From the NCBI RefSeq assembly GCF_017355915.2, contig NZ_JAFEUV020000004.1:248001-312000 (forward strand): a stretch of DNA of 64,000 bases, read 5' to 3'. This document shows, piece after piece, positions 18,235 through 28,675 of this stretch. Source of the DNA: Telluribacter roseus. Lineage in GTDB: Bacteria > Bacteroidota > Bacteroidia > Cytophagales > Spirosomataceae. The notes beneath the pieces are model-generated. The model saw nothing but the letters and a program-made list of their open reading frames with translations, made no database searches and was not told the DNA's origin. Every line of letters starts with the position of its first letter. Positions within the stretch are counted from its first letter, which is position 1. Both the position numbers and the translations under genes were made by a program.

Positions 18235-19158
18235 ATGCTCCAGAAACTATTGAATCATCCTGTTCAGCAGCGGATAGGGCAATGGTTACGTACTACCAAA
18301 CTCTTCCGGGGGACCGTCTCGTTGTACGATATCCTGGTTAACCTTACCGAAAAGATACTGGTCCACGATATTGACCAGCGGGCCACGGCAGTGGCTTTCA
18401 GCCTGACGCTGGCTTCGTTTCCGGCCATTATTTTCCTGTTTACCCTCATTCCCTACATTCCCATCGAGGACCTGGATGCGCAGATCATGGAGCTCCTGCG
18501 GGAGCTAATTCCCAGGGGGATCTACGTTGAAGCCAATCAGACCATTCAGGATATTGTAAGCCGCCCGCGCAGAGGGGTGCTCTCAGTGGGTTTTCTGCTG
18601 ACGCTTGTGACGGCTACCAATGGCATGGTATCGCTGATGCGTGCTTTTAATATGGTATACCGGGATGTAGAGAACCGGAGCTTTCTGAAAACCCGCGCCA
18701 TTGCCCTTATGCTTACGCTGCTGCTGGCCGTAGTGCTCTTTGTAGCGGTAGTGCTGCTGATCGTGGGAGACCGTGTTATGGCCGTGGTGGCAGATTGGAA
18801 CGTTATCCGTGATGCCTGGATATTCATGTTTGTCAACGTTACACGGTACCTTATAACCTTAACTATGCTTACGGTGGCGGTGTCTATTATTTATCGTTTT
18901 GCTCCTAACCGGTCGGTCCGGATGTCATTCTTTAATATAGGATCCCTGGTAGCCTCTGCTCTCATTGTACTATCTACGTATGCCTTTTCCTTCTACCTCT
19001 CCAACTTCGGATCTTATAACAAACTATACGGCTCTATAGGTACCATGATCGCCTTCATGATCTGGCTTTACCTGATTGCCCTTCTCCTGATTTTCGGCTT
19101 CGAAATCAACGCGAGCATCATTATGGCCAGGCGCAGTCGGCCCCCTCATGAACAATAA
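18235..19158 (+). CDS. YihY/BrkB family inner membrane protein
   Basis: 307 residues with six predicted membrane segments. Family features are the DQRATAVAFSLTLASFPAI segment near residues 45-63, YIPIEDLD, the central GTMIAFMIWLYLIALLLIFGFEINA, and the closing charged tail. The family was once called RNase BN in error; members are thought to be transporters or envelope proteins of unknown substrate. It follows the thioesterase closely and ends at a terminator that overlaps its stop codon. Confidence 0.9.
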   Translation: MLQKLLNHPVQQRIGQWLRTTKLFRGTVSLYDILVNLTEKILVHDIDQRATAVAFSLTLASFPAIIFLFTLIPYIPIEDLDAQIMELLRELIPRGIYVEANQTIQDIVSRPRRGVLSVGFLLTLVTATNGMVSLMRAFNMVYRDVENRSFLKTRAIALMLTLLLAVVLFVAVVLLIVGDRVMAVVADWNVIRDAWIFMFVNVTRYLITLTMLTVAVSIIYRFAPNRSVRMSFFNIGSLVASALIVLSTYAFSFYLSNFGSYNKLYGSIGTMIAFMIWLYLIALLLIFGFEINASIIMARRSRPPHEQ

Positions 19159-19190
19159 ATGCCGGACCTACTAAAAGCCCGGCATTTTAT
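19157..19190 (+). terminator. Terminator after the YihY-type gene
   Basis: A 9-bp stem (19157-19165 with 19179-19187) begins inside the TAA stop codon and is followed by T residues. Confidence 0.8.
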
Positions 19191-19479
19191 GTATTACCCT
19201 AACCCATAAAAACAGATGTCCGGTAGCACCGTAACACATCAATTCCTGCGCAACACAGAGCTAATATCATGCCAAAAGTTAATGTAACTTGTGATGTATG
19301 TGTATAAGTTTCTGATTGACAATACCTTGTTACCTATATAATTGTTTGATGAGTAGAAGCGGGTTGCGCTGGCTTTACCGTACACACAATTTTTTATGTT
19401 TTTTAAAACATTACTTGTAACTAGGAAAAAATTTCGAAGTATCTCCCGACTAATCAACACACTTAAAAGCACTAAAAGT

Positions 19480-20490
19480 ATGGCAAGATATACCCCTGTA
19501 TCTGTTATATGCACCGTTTATAATCAACAATCATATGTGGGAGCTGCCTTACGCTCGGTACTTACTCAGACCTACCCTAATGTAGAACTTATTGTAATTG
19601 ACAATGGCAGTACCGACGGCTCCGTTTCAACCATTGAAGATATCCTTAACATCTATCCTACCGTAAAGTTTATCCGCAACGATACCAACAGGGGGTTATG
19701 CTCAGCCTTTAATCAGGGGTTACGGCTAGCGACGGGCAAATACATCATAGATCTTTCGGGTGACGATGTGATGCTGCCCCGCCGGATCGAGCGGCAGGTG
19801 GAAGCCTTCGAGATGCTTTCGTATGAGTATGGGGTTATATTCTCCAATGCCCGCTACATGGATGCCGACGACCGGTTGCTTCACTACCACTACCAGGTAG
19901 GTGAGGAAGAGAAAACCGAGGTACCCGTGCCCTCCGGAGATGTATATAAAGAAATACTCAAGAAGTACTTTATATGTACGCCAACCATGATGATGCGCCG
20001 CAGCGTGCTGGAAGAGCTCGGCGGCTACGACGAAACCCTCACGTACGAAGACTTCGACTTCTGGGTGCGGTCATCAGTTAAGTACAAGTATTTCTATCAG
20101 GATGAAGTACTGACCTATAAAAGGGTAGTGGCCGACTCGCTGTCTACCTATGTATATAAGAAGAACAGCGGCATCCTGGAGTCGACCTACGCGGTATGTA
20201 ACAAAGCCTACGATCTGAACCGCACGCAGGAGGAATTTGATATTCTGGCGCGCCGGATCCGGACTTTTATCCGGAAGTGCTTCTACGCCCAGGAGTTTGA
20301 GCTGGCTATGCGCTACCGCAAGCTCCTTAACTACATCGAAGATCCTGATCTGCTCACGGAGGCCATTGTGCTGCTATGCCGGCTACGTCTGCCGGTTAGC
20401 GGCTTGTACCGTCTTTATCTCACCTATTTTCAAAAATCTCGGTTTCGCTCAGAAGAAATAGTGCCTAACTTTGTTATATCAGAAACCTGA
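19480..20490 (+). CDS. Family 2 glycosyltransferase
   Basis: I start at the ATG at 19480 (336 residues) because MARYTPVSVICTVYNQ is the normal beginning of a GT2 domain; the frame is open 28 codons further upstream, with lysine-rich, unconserved sequence. The GT-A fold is seen in VSVICTVYNQ, VELIVIDNGSTDGS and the DxD-like DLSGDDVMLP, which binds the nucleotide-sugar and metal. YEDFDFWVRSS is the acceptor-side ED motif. The C-terminal 110 residues are helical. Donor and acceptor sugars are unknown. No polysaccharide cluster surrounds it, and the next gene begins 11 bases later. Confidence 0.85.
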   Translation: MARYTPVSVICTVYNQQSYVGAALRSVLTQTYPNVELIVIDNGSTDGSVSTIEDILNIYPTVKFIRNDTNRGLCSAFNQGLRLATGKYIIDLSGDDVMLPRRIERQVEAFEMLSYEYGVIFSNARYMDADDRLLHYHYQVGEEEKTEVPVPSGDVYKEILKKYFICTPTMMMRRSVLEELGGYDETLTYEDFDFWVRSSVKYKYFYQDEVLTYKRVVADSLSTYVYKKNSGILESTYAVCNKAYDLNRTQEEFDILARRIRTFIRKCFYAQEFELAMRYRKLLNYIEDPDLLTEAIVLLCRLRLPVSGLYRLYLTYFQKSRFRSEEIVPNFVISET

Positions 20491-20501
20491 TATAACAACC
20501 T

Positions 20502-21125
20502 ATGGCAGCAGAACTCATACGTATACATCCGGACAATCCCGAAGAAAGAAAGATTCGCCAGGTAGCCGAGTGCCTAAGGGGCGGCGGGCTCGTGATCTAT
20601 CCAACCGACACCATCTATGGGCTGGGGTGCGATATCCACAATGCTAAGGCTGTTGAAAAAGTTGCACGAATTAAGGGCATCAAGCCGGACAAAAGTGACT
20701 TTTCTTTTATTTGTTATGATCTAAGTCATATTGCTGATTATGCCAAAGTAAGTAATGCCGGCTTTAAGCTGATGAAGAAGGCATTACCCGGGCCCTTCAC
20801 TTTTGTACTCTGGACCAGCTCAAAAGTACCAAAGCTACTGAATGCCAACAAGAAGACCGTAGGTATACGCGTACCCGACAATAACATCCCCCGCCAGATC
20901 GTGCGCGAGCTCGGCAATCCTATCATTACTACTTCCATACGTGACGATGACGAGGTGATCGAGTACTCTACTGATCCCGAATTAATCTATGAGAAATTCA
21001 AGAATCTGGTAGATATAGTCATTGATGGCGGATATGGTGGCAATGTTCCTTCTACCATTATTGACGCTACTGACGATACCTTCGAGGTAATCCGTGAGGG
21101 GCTAGGGCAAATCGAGATGTATTAG
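20502..21125 (+). CDS. L-threonylcarbamoyladenylate synthase (Sua5/YciO/YrdC family)
   Basis: 207 residues, one YrdC domain. The motif [18 protein letters not shown] and KRI-like [12 protein letters not shown] form the nucleotide and bicarbonate/threonine pocket; [11 protein letters not shown] and [10 protein letters not shown] are also typical. The reaction makes threonylcarbamoyl-AMP for the t6A modification of tRNA. The short form without the Sua5 C-terminal domain is closer to YciO/TsaC. Whether it is the cell's main TsaC or a paralogue cannot be decided here. Confidence 0.85.
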   Translation: MAAELIRIHPDNPEERKIRQVAECLRGGGLVIYPTDTIYGLGCDIHNAKAVEKVARIKGIKPDKSDFSFICYDLSHIADYAKVSNAGFKLMKKALPGPFTFVLWTSSKVPKLLNANKKTVGIRVPDNNIPRQIVRELGNPIITTSIRDDDEVIEYSTDPELIYEKFKNLVDIVIDGGYGGNVPSTIIDATDDTFEVIREGLGQIEMY

Positions 21126-21240
21126 CCGTACCCCTTCCGGAAATTGTACCTGCAGCCAGCAGGGTGTCCGGATTGGAGGTTTTCTAAATTATTTTCTATC
21201 ATTTTTTTGATAAATTCCCTCCTCTTCGCCATATTTGGTA

Positions 21241-21924
21241 ATGGCAGAATTAGCAACTCAGATTGACGCCCCTAAGGAAGTACTGATCGAACTGCATTAC
21301 CTGCCCAGCCTGGCCTACTTTACCTGCCTGATGAGCCACGATATAATCTGGCTAGAGACGCAGGAAAACTACCCCAAGCAGACCTACCGAAACCGGTGCT
21401 ACGTGCTGACTACAAACAAGGTAGATGTGCTGACGGTGCCGGTTCAGGCGGGTAGTAAGAAAGCTCCCGTCCGGGAAGTACTAATAGACTACGGACAGGA
21501 CTGGATTCGCAGACACTGGGGGTGCTTTCAGTCAGCCTACGGTAAGTCGCCATACTTTGAATACTACGCTCCCTATCTGGAAGAAATATACCGGCGTAAG
21601 CCTGAGTACCTCTTCGATCTGAACTATGAGTTACTGACATTGTGTCTGCGACTTATAGGCATAAAGAAAGACATAAGGTACAATATGTCATATTCCGAAA
21701 ATGTTCCTTCAAATATTTTTGATGCCAGATCGTTGATTAACGACAAAAAAAAGGACTCTGCGGAGGTTTTTTATAAAAGTACCTCCTATTACCAGACCTT
21801 TGGCAACGATTTTGTACCTAACTTGAGTATTGTTGATTTGCTGTTCAATCAGGGGCCTGAAGCACGCCGCATTCTTACCGAATCCATTCAGCCAACAATT
21901 TTGTCTGGATTGAACAAAGCCTGA
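21241..21924 (+). CDS. WbqC family protein
   Basis: 227 residues from the ATG at 21241; a TTG two codons upstream is an alternative. WbqC features are YLPSLAYFTCLM near the start, the QTYRNRCYVLTTNKVDVLTVPV segment (spread over residues 47-69) and IDYGQDWIRRHWGCFQSAYGKSPYFEYY. Family members occur in O-antigen and sugar-modification clusters and are assumed to be transferases, but in Bacteroidota they are often isolated, as here. The reaction is unknown. Confidence 0.85.
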   Translation: MAELATQIDAPKEVLIELHYLPSLAYFTCLMSHDIIWLETQENYPKQTYRNRCYVLTTNKVDVLTVPVQAGSKKAPVREVLIDYGQDWIRRHWGCFQSAYGKSPYFEYYAPYLEEIYRRKPEYLFDLNYELLTLCLRLIGIKKDIRYNMSYSENVPSNIFDARSLINDKKKDSAEVFYKSTSYYQTFGNDFVPNLSIVDLLFNQGPEARRILTESIQPTILSGLNKA

Positions 21925-21976
21925 AAAATATTCGTTACAAATTATATAAGAGATACTAAAATACTCCTGCCTATAC

Positions 21977-24514
21977 ATGGAAGCAAAATTTTCAAATAGA
22001 GTCAAAGAAGTGATCTCCCTGAGTCGCGAAGAGGCGCTCCGGCTAGGTCATGATTATATTGGGGCGGAGCACTTATTGCTGGGAATGATACGTGAAGGCG
22101 AAGGTGTAGCAATAGGTCTTCTCAAAAAGCTGGGGGTTTCGCTGGACGAAGTCCGCATGACTATCGAGCAGGCCACCAAGGGATCCGCTACAAATAATGT
22201 CAAGAATCTACAGAATATCCCTCTGACCCGCCAGTCAGAGAAGGTCTTGAAGATTACTTATCTGGAAGCCAAGATATTCAAGAGCCCACTTATCGGTACT
22301 GAGCATCTGTTGCTCTCCATCCTGCGTGATGAGGACAATGTGGCAACCCAGATACTTCATAAATTCAATGTTAACTACGAAGTAATTAAAGAGATGCTGG
22401 AATATCAATCATCAGGTACTCGTCCGCACATGGGACCCGAAACCGACGATGGCGACGACGACCCACGGGGTGGTATGTTTGGCGGAAGCGGATCAGGCAA
22501 AGAGTCCAAGGGAGCTGAGAAGTCTCGCACACCTGTACTGGATAACTTTGGACGCGATCTGACCAAGCTGGCCGAAGTAGGTAAGCTCGACCCAATCGTA
22601 GGTCGTGAAAAAGAAATCGAACGTGTAGCTCAGATCCTGAGCCGCCGTAAAAAGAATAACCCCATTCTGATCGGTGAGCCGGGAGTTGGTAAGACCGCCA
22701 TTGCTGAAGGTCTGGCCCTCCGTATCGTACAGAAGAAAGTATCACGCGTACTGTTTGGAAAGCGGGTAGTTACGCTGGACCTGGCTTCGCTGGTAGCAGG
22801 TACCAAGTACCGCGGTCAGTTTGAAGAGCGTATGAAGGCTGTGATGAATGAGCTGGAGAAATCACCGGATGTAATCCTGTTTATTGACGAGCTACATACC
22901 ATTGTAGGAGCTGGTGGAGCCTCTGGCTCGCTGGATGCCTCCAACATGTTCAAGCCGGCTCTGGCCCGTGGCGAAATCCAGTGCATCGGTGCTACTACCC
23001 TTGACGAATACCGTCAGTATATTGAGAAAGATGGTGCTTTGGCCCGTCGTTTCCAGATGGTCATGGTAGATGCTACTTCGGTGGAAGAAACCATCCAGAT
23101 CCTGGAAAATATTAAAGACAAATACGAGGATCACCACCACGTAAACTATACCGATGATGCGATTGAGTCAGCAGTAAAGCTTTCGGAGCGTTACATCACC
23201 GACCGCTTCCTGCCCGACAAAGCCATCGACGTACTGGATGAGGTAGGTGCCCGTGTCCATATCAGCAACATCACGGTTCCTGAGGATATCCTGAAGCTCG
23301 AAGAGCAGATCGAGAATATCAAGCAGGAGAAGAACCGGGTTGTTAAGAGCCAGAAATACGAAGAGGCAGCGCAGCTGCGTGACCGTGAGAAAAAACTGAT
23401 CGATCAACTTGATCGGGCCAAGCAGGCCTGGGAAGAGGAGACCAAGAAGAAGCGCTATACGGTAACTGAGCAGAACGTGGCCGAAGTAGTAGCGATGATG
23501 ACAGGTATCCCTGTTACCAACGTGTCGCTTGACGAAGGTAAGAAGCTGCTCAATATGTCGGAGGAGCTGAAAGGCAAAGTGATCGGCCAGGACGCAGCCA
23601 TTGAAAAGCTGGTAAAAGCGATTCAGCGTACACGTGTCGGTCTGAAAGATCCTAAGAAGCCAATCGGTTCGTTCATCTTCCTCGGACCTACCGGGGTAGG
23701 TAAGACGGAGCTTGCCAAGGTACTTGCTACCTACCTGTTTGATAAGGACGATGCGCTGGTACGTATCGATATGAGTGAGTACATGGAGAAATTCAGTGTA
23801 TCTCGCTTGGTGGGAGCGCCTCCGGGCTACGTAGGTTACGAAGAAGGCGGTCAGCTGACCGAGAAGATACGTCGTAAGCCATACAGCGTAGTACTGCTGG
23901 ATGAGATCGAGAAAGCGCACCCGGATGTATTTAATATCCTGCTGCAGGTACTCGACGATGGTATCCTGACCGATGGTCTGGGTCGCCGCGTAGACTTCCG
24001 TAACACCATCATCATCATGACCTCCAACATTGGAGCGCGTGACCTGAAAGATTTTGGTACCGGAATCGGTTTCTCAACCAAGGCTAAGGCTGAAAACCAG
24101 GATGAGATCATGCGGAGCACCATTCAGAGCGCGCTTCGTAAGGCCTTCTCACCGGAGTTCCTGAACCGTCTCGACGACGTGATCGTGTTCAACTCTCTGC
24201 AGCGCGAAGATCTGCACCATATCATCGATATCTCACTGGGCAAACTGTTCAGCCGTGTGAAAGGACTGGGTTACGAAATCGAACTGACCATTGCCGCCAA
24301 AGACTTCCTGTCTGAGAAAGGCTACGATCCTCAGTACGGTGCCCGTCCGCTCAACCGCGCTATTCAGAAGTACCTCGAAGATCCAATCGCCGAAGAGATC
24401 CTTAAAGGAGACCTGCGCGAAGGAGATATCCTGGTCGCTGATCACGATGGTAGCAGTGAACAACTGACTATCACTGTTCGGAAGAAAGAAGAAGAGGTTA
24501 CCAACAACGGGTAA
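21977..24514 (+). CDS. clpC: ATP-dependent Clp protease ATP-binding subunit ClpC
   Basis: 845 residues. An N-terminal double Clp-N repeat (about 1-145, with [15 protein letters not shown] and [14 protein letters not shown]) binds adaptors. The first AAA+ domain has Walker A GEPGVGKT and Walker [15 protein letters not shown]-type segment ([23 protein letters not shown], around residues 450-472) marks it as ClpC rather than ClpB or ClpA. The second AAA+ domain has [23 protein letters not shown] and a ClpP-loop region. It unfolds substrates for ClpP in the cytoplasm. No mcsAB or ctsR genes are nearby. A strong terminator follows. Confidence 0.95.
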   Translation: MEAKFSNRVKEVISLSREEALRLGHDYIGAEHLLLGMIREGEGVAIGLLKKLGVSLDEVRMTIEQATKGSATNNVKNLQNIPLTRQSEKVLKITYLEAKIFKSPLIGTEHLLLSILRDEDNVATQILHKFNVNYEVIKEMLEYQSSGTRPHMGPETDDGDDDPRGGMFGGSGSGKESKGAEKSRTPVLDNFGRDLTKLAEVGKLDPIVGREKEIERVAQILSRRKKNNPILIGEPGVGKTAIAEGLALRIVQKKVSRVLFGKRVVTLDLASLVAGTKYRGQFEERMKAVMNELEKSPDVILFIDELHTIVGAGGASGSLDASNMFKPALARGEIQCIGATTLDEYRQYIEKDGALARRFQMVMVDATSVEETIQILENIKDKYEDHHHVNYTDDAIESAVKLSERYITDRFLPDKAIDVLDEVGARVHISNITVPEDILKLEEQIENIKQEKNRVVKSQKYEEAAQLRDREKKLIDQLDRAKQAWEEETKKKRYTVTEQNVAEVVAMMTGIPVTNVSLDEGKKLLNMSEELKGKVIGQDAAIEKLVKAIQRTRVGLKDPKKPIGSFIFLGPTGVGKTELAKVLATYLFDKDDALVRIDMSEYMEKFSVSRLVGAPPGYVGYEEGGQLTEKIRRKPYSVVLLDEIEKAHPDVFNILLQVLDDGILTDGLGRRVDFRNTIIIMTSNIGARDLKDFGTGIGFSTKAKAENQDEIMRSTIQSALRKAFSPEFLNRLDDVIVFNSLQREDLHHIIDISLGKLFSRVKGLGYEIELTIAAKDFLSEKGYDPQYGARPLNRAIQKYLEDPIAEEILKGDLREGDILVADHDGSSEQLTITVRKKEEEVTNNG

Positions 24515-24534
24515 TCCTATAAAATAAACAGAAA

Positions 24535-24570
24535 GAAAGGCAGGCCAATTGGCCTGCCTTTCTTGTTTTA
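24535..24570 (+). terminator. Terminator of clpC
   Basis: A 12-bp perfect stem (24535-24546 with 24551-24562) around AATT, then T-rich sequence. Confidence 0.9.
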
Positions 24571-24625
24571 GCGGCTTTTTGTCGGGTACAGATGGTCCAC
24601 CAGGAGGGATCAGGTAGTAAGCTTT

Positions 24626-24657
24626 TTTGTCCAGTTGTATTCATTCCCTTATTTTTG
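24626..24657 (+). promoter_or_regulatory. Bacteroidota-type promoter of fabG
   Basis: TTTG at 24626-24629 and TATTTTTG at 24650-24657, separated by 20 bases, fit the Bacteroidota -33/-7 consensus (TTTG, TAnnTTTG). Transcription would start about 25 bases before the fabG ATG. Confidence 0.65.
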
Positions 24658-24690
24658 CGCCCGGTTTTACTATTTGAATGATCTAGTTTC

Positions 24691-25437
24691 ATGAAATTAC
24701 TGGAAAATAAAGTGGCTCTCGTGACGGGAGCTTCGCGCGGCATCGGTCGTGCTATTGCTATCCGTTTTGCCCAGGAGGGAGCCAACGTAGCCTTCACCTA
24801 TCTGTCAAATGTAGAAAAAGGACAGGCTCTGGAAGCTGAGCTCCAGCAGTATGGCATCACAGCCAAGGGGTATCGCTCGGATGCCTCCGACTTTCAGGCC
24901 GCCGATACACTCATCAACAATGTAGTAGCTGACTTCGGAAAGCTGGACGTACTGGTGAACAACGCGGGAGTTACCCGTGATGGTCTGCTGATGCGTATGA
25001 GCGAGGAACAGTGGGACACGGTAATCAATACCAACCTGAAGTCGGTATTCAACCTGACCAAAGGGGCAATCAAGCCCATGATGCGTGCCAAGAGTGGGTC
25101 CATTATAAACATTACATCGGTAGTAGGTCTGAGGGGAAATGCTGGCCAGGCCAACTATGCTGCTTCCAAAGCGGGTATCGTTGGATTTACTAAATCAGTA
25201 GCTCTTGAGCTGGGTTCACGCAATGTACGTTCCAATGCCGTAGCTCCCGGGTTCATCGAAACTGAGATGACTGATGCTATCGATGCCAAAGCCGTTGAAG
25301 AGTGGAAGCAGTCCATCCCGATGAAGCGCGGCGGGCAGGCCGAAGAGGTAGCCGATGCCTGTGTATTCCTGGCTTCTGATATGTCAAGGTACATCACCGG
25401 ACAGGTACTACAGGTTGACGGCGGTATGCTTACCTAG
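24691..25437 (+). CDS. fabG: 3-oxoacyl-[acyl-carrier-protein] reductase
   Basis: 248 residues, a classical short-chain dehydrogenase. The NADPH site is TGASRGIGRAIAIRFA (14-29), NNAGVTRD follows near 90, and the catalytic Ser-Tyr-Lys triad lies in INITSVVG (Ser) and YAASKAG (Tyr, Lys). The ending GQVLQVDGGM is typical of FabG. It reduces beta-ketoacyl-ACP in fatty acid elongation. It stands apart from other fab genes and has its own promoter and terminator. Confidence 0.92.
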   Translation: MKLLENKVALVTGASRGIGRAIAIRFAQEGANVAFTYLSNVEKGQALEAELQQYGITAKGYRSDASDFQAADTLINNVVADFGKLDVLVNNAGVTRDGLLMRMSEEQWDTVINTNLKSVFNLTKGAIKPMMRAKSGSIINITSVVGLRGNAGQANYAASKAGIVGFTKSVALELGSRNVRSNAVAPGFIETEMTDAIDAKAVEEWKQSIPMKRGGQAEEVADACVFLASDMSRYITGQVLQVDGGMLT

Positions 25438-25487
25438 TCAAAGCGTTAGCAAAAAAGAGGCTGCTCACTTGCTATTTTCATTATGTT

Positions 25488-25540
25488 TTGTGGTTTTCAG
25501 TGGGTTTTTATAAACAACTGAAAACCACAATAGGGTTTTT
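25488..25540 (+). terminator. Terminator of fabG
   Basis: A 13-bp perfect stem (25488-25500 with 25518-25530), 17-base loop, then TAGGG and five T residues. Confidence 0.8.
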
Positions 25541-25610
25541 CATCGTTATGGTTGTATCTTGTTGATGACCTTACTGATACCTACATATACCTGAGACCTA
25601 AGCCTCACCC

Positions 25611-27689
25611 ATGCGATCTGAACTTTTCTTTACGACTTCACCTTGGTTTATACCGCTATGCTTACTGGTAGGCGCCATATATGCGTACCTGCTGTATAAG
25701 CCGGAGCCATCGTGGAGCAAGCGACTCAATATATTTCTGGCGGTTCTGCGAGGTACTCTGGTTTCGATCATTTGCTTTCTGCTGCTAAGTCCGTTGGTAA
25801 GGAGTACCGATAACACTGTTGACAAAGCCAAAATAGTGCTGGCCGTAGATAATTCGCAATCTACTGCTCAGCTGGGGCAGCCTGCCCTTAGTTTCCTTAA
25901 CGAAGCGAGACAGCGACTGGCAGACCAGGGATACGAAGTGAGTGTGCAGACGCTTGATCAGGCGGCTGCGGAGGTCGCGCTGGACTCCGTTAAATTCAAC
26001 CAGAAAACCACGGATCTTTCGGGCCTTCTTAACAACGTTCGGAGTAATTACGAAGGCCGGAACCTGACGGACGTTATACTACTTTCGGATGGTATTGTCA
26101 ATCAGGGGGTATCACCCGCTTATGGCAACTACCCATTCAAGGTACATACCGTGGCCATTGGTGATACGGTACCTAAGCGCGATGTTCAGATTCGTAATGT
26201 TACAGCTAACCGGGTGGCATACCTGGGCAATCAGTTTCCGATTCAGGCCGATGTAGTAGCTAATGGCTTTGGCGGGCGAAGTACTACCATCAGCCTGCGC
26301 CAGGGCGGACGCACCATCGCTACACAAAATGTGGTCATTGACAAAAACGACTACTTTAAGTCAGTTACTTTCAATACCTCTTCGGCTCAGAAAGGGGTAC
26401 AGCACTATACCGTTGAGGTAGGAGGGATAGCCGGTGAATTCACCCCGCGTAACAATCGCCGTGAAGTGTACATCGATATCATCGACGGTCGTGAGAAGAT
26501 CCTGCTGCTGGCTCTGGCTCCCCACCCGGACATCAAGGCCCTGCGTAGCATTATAGAGCAGAATGAAAACTACGAACTGGACGTACGGGCTCTGTCGGCG
26601 GAGACTAACCTGAACGATATTCTGGAAAAGCCGTATGATCTGGTCATTCTGCACCAGCTTCCTGATGTAGGTGGAGTGGGTAATGAGTACGTGCGGCGAC
26701 TGATGCAGAAAAACACGCCTATCTTCTTTATCCTGGGCAACCAGTCGGCTCCCGCCGCCACCAGTACTTTGAGCCGTACGGTACAGATTGCCGGTAATCC
26801 CGGACAGATCGACAAAGTGACCGGACGCTTCAACAATTCATTTCAACTCCTGAATCTGGATGCCACCGGGCTTGATCTGCTCGAACGGCTTCCGCCCCTT
26901 TCGGTGCCTTTTGGTGAGTACCGTCTGGCCCCGGGCAGCGAAGTGGTACTGTACCAGCGGGTAGGTAGCGTTGCTACTACCAAACCTCTGCTGGCCCTCA
27001 ATACCGCCGGCGACCGTAAGGTGGCTATACTGGCAGGAGAGGGGCTGTGGCAGTGGCGTCAGGAAGAATTCTCCATCACCGAAAAGCAGGTGATCGTCGA
27101 CGAACTTTTCCGAAAAGTCATCCAACTCCTTTCGGTGAAGGAAGACAAGCGCAAGTTCAGGGTATACCCCATCAGTGCGGAGTTTGATGCCGGTGAGACG
27201 GTAACTTTCCAGACGGAGGTATACAACGATATTTATGAGAAGATATACGGACAGGAAGTTCACCTGGATATTACCGATGAGTCCGGCAAGTCTCAGACCT
27301 ATACCTACACCCATTCAGCTGAGAATCCGCGCTTCGAGATCAGTGGATTAGGAGAAGGGGTATACCGTTTCAAAGCGACTGCCAACATGCGTGGCGGGCA
27401 GCAGGACGTAAGCGGGCAGTTTGTGGTGCGGGATATCGAAATAGAAGCATTGAATACAACGGCCGATTTTGGCTTATTAAGGGAGTTGGCGCAGCGTACG
27501 GGAGGGGAGTTTGTTCAGCCAAATACCCTGGAAAGTTTGGTACAGATGATGACTGCTAACCGCCCTCCTGATCGACTGGAAAGTAGCGAAGAAATGGTAG
27601 AACTGGTACATCTTAAATGGCTGTTCTTCCTTCTGCTACTCCTGGCTGCCACCGAATGGGGGCTCAGGAAGTACAGCGGTAGCTACTAA
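25611..27689 (+). CDS. Large membrane protein with von Willebrand A-like domain
   Basis: 692 residues. Two N-terminal membrane helices (about 12-30 and 38-62) and one at the C-terminus (about 665-682) bracket a periplasmic region. Residues 77-190 resemble a VWA domain: IVLAVDNSQST is a MIDAS-like DxSxS motif and VILLSDGIVNQG the third MIDAS element. A beta-sandwich and a glutamine-amidotransferase-like segment follow. This architecture is common and conserved in Bacteroidota next to BatA-type proteins, but its role is unproven. A DUF2279 gene starts 7 bases after its stop. Confidence 0.8.
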   Translation: MRSELFFTTSPWFIPLCLLVGAIYAYLLYKPEPSWSKRLNIFLAVLRGTLVSIICFLLLSPLVRSTDNTVDKAKIVLAVDNSQSTAQLGQPALSFLNEARQRLADQGYEVSVQTLDQAAAEVALDSVKFNQKTTDLSGLLNNVRSNYEGRNLTDVILLSDGIVNQGVSPAYGNYPFKVHTVAIGDTVPKRDVQIRNVTANRVAYLGNQFPIQADVVANGFGGRSTTISLRQGGRTIATQNVVIDKNDYFKSVTFNTSSAQKGVQHYTVEVGGIAGEFTPRNNRREVYIDIIDGREKILLLALAPHPDIKALRSIIEQNENYELDVRALSAETNLNDILEKPYDLVILHQLPDVGGVGNEYVRRLMQKNTPIFFILGNQSAPAATSTLSRTVQIAGNPGQIDKVTGRFNNSFQLLNLDATGLDLLERLPPLSVPFGEYRLAPGSEVVLYQRVGSVATTKPLLALNTAGDRKVAILAGEGLWQWRQEEFSITEKQVIVDELFRKVIQLLSVKEDKRKFRVYPISAEFDAGETVTFQTEVYNDIYEKIYGQEVHLDITDESGKSQTYTYTHSAENPRFEISGLGEGVYRFKATANMRGGQQDVSGQFVVRDIEIEALNTTADFGLLRELAQRTGGEFVQPNTLESLVQMMTANRPPDRLESSEEMVELVHLKWLFFLLLLLAATEWGLRKYSGSY

Positions 27690-27696
27690 TTATTAC

Positions 27697-28611
27697 ATGA
27701 TTCTACGACAATTTCTAATTCTATTACTAGTTGTAAGTTTATATCCCAGCTCCGTCAGAGGAGAAGGAGAGATTGATCCATCAGAACCAGATACAACCCA
27801 GGTACGCAGGCCCAACTACCGGCAGTTGCACGGGATGTTTGCGGCCCAGACTGCTCTCTATGCCGGGAGCCTGTACGGACTGAGCAAAACCTGGTATAAG
27901 AACCCCCTGGTGCAGTTCAGGATCATAGATGATTCGCATGAGTGGAAACAATTGGACAAGTTGGGGCATCTTTACACTGCCTACCAGATTTCGCGCCACA
28001 CCACTCAAATGTACACCTGGACGGGTATAAGCAAGAGACAGGCGGTTATTTACGGAGCCATATCCGGTTTCTTTTTCCAGACACCCATCGAAATATTGGA
28101 CGGGTTCTCTTCAGACTATGGTTTTTCGCCGGGCGATATGGTTGCCAATGTACTAGGGCCGGTGCTATTCGCCGGGCAGGTACTCGTGTGGGATGATATC
28201 CGCATTCAGCCTAAGTTTTCCTTTCATTATACATCCCTGGCTCAGCAGCGACCTGAACTACTGGGGAGCAATAAGGCCGAGCGGTGGCTCAAAGACTACA
28301 ATGGCCAGACGTACTGGTTTTCGTGGAGCCCGCGCTCTTTCTTCCCCGGCTCAGCCTGGCCGGCGTGGCTATGCGTATCAGCGGGCTACGGCATTCATGA
28401 CATGGTAGCCGGTGAGACAGGCAAAAGTATTGAGCTAGGGTACAGGCCCTACCGGCAGTACTACCTGTCACTGGATGTGGACCTGACAAAGATCAAAACC
28501 CGCAGTAAATTTGTTCGTACTATGGGGTTCATGTTCAATTCGTTGAAGGTGCCGGCACCGGCGCTGGAAATCAGCCGGAAAGGCTTTGCCTTTCATCCCC
28601 TTTACTACTAA
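27697..28611 (+). CDS. DUF2279 family protein (YfiM-like)
   Basis: 304 residues with a signal peptide (MILRQFLILLLVVSLYPSSV). The DUF2279 core is seen in DKLGHLYTAYQISR, SGFFFQTPIEILDGFSSDYGFSPGD (residues 126-150) and MVANVLGP. These motifs recall lipoprotein YfiM, probably a small outer membrane or periplasmic domain. The C-terminal region LCVSAGYGIHDMVAG is a beta-rich part found in the long Bacteroidota form. Function unknown. Probable operon with the VWA gene. Confidence 0.85.
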   Translation: MILRQFLILLLVVSLYPSSVRGEGEIDPSEPDTTQVRRPNYRQLHGMFAAQTALYAGSLYGLSKTWYKNPLVQFRIIDDSHEWKQLDKLGHLYTAYQISRHTTQMYTWTGISKRQAVIYGAISGFFFQTPIEILDGFSSDYGFSPGDMVANVLGPVLFAGQVLVWDDIRIQPKFSFHYTSLAQQRPELLGSNKAERWLKDYNGQTYWFSWSPRSFFPGSAWPAWLCVSAGYGIHDMVAGETGKSIELGYRPYRQYYLSLDVDLTKIKTRSKFVRTMGFMFNSLKVPAPALEISRKGFAFHPLYY

Positions 28612-28675
28612 GACCATTAAGGAATCGGAAGCCGTAGTAAGGCTTCTGGGTATAGATAACTAATTGATTACGTAC

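Noticed and set aside
19239-19514. Minus-strand open frame of 91 codons before the glycosyltransferase gene
   Set aside because: It overlaps the promoter and start of the glycosyltransferase on the other strand, has no recognisable domain and an AT-rich composition that produces long frames by chance.
23168-23920. 250-codon antisense frame inside clpC
   Set aside because: The clpC protein on the plus strand is complete and highly conserved; the antisense product has no plausible domain.
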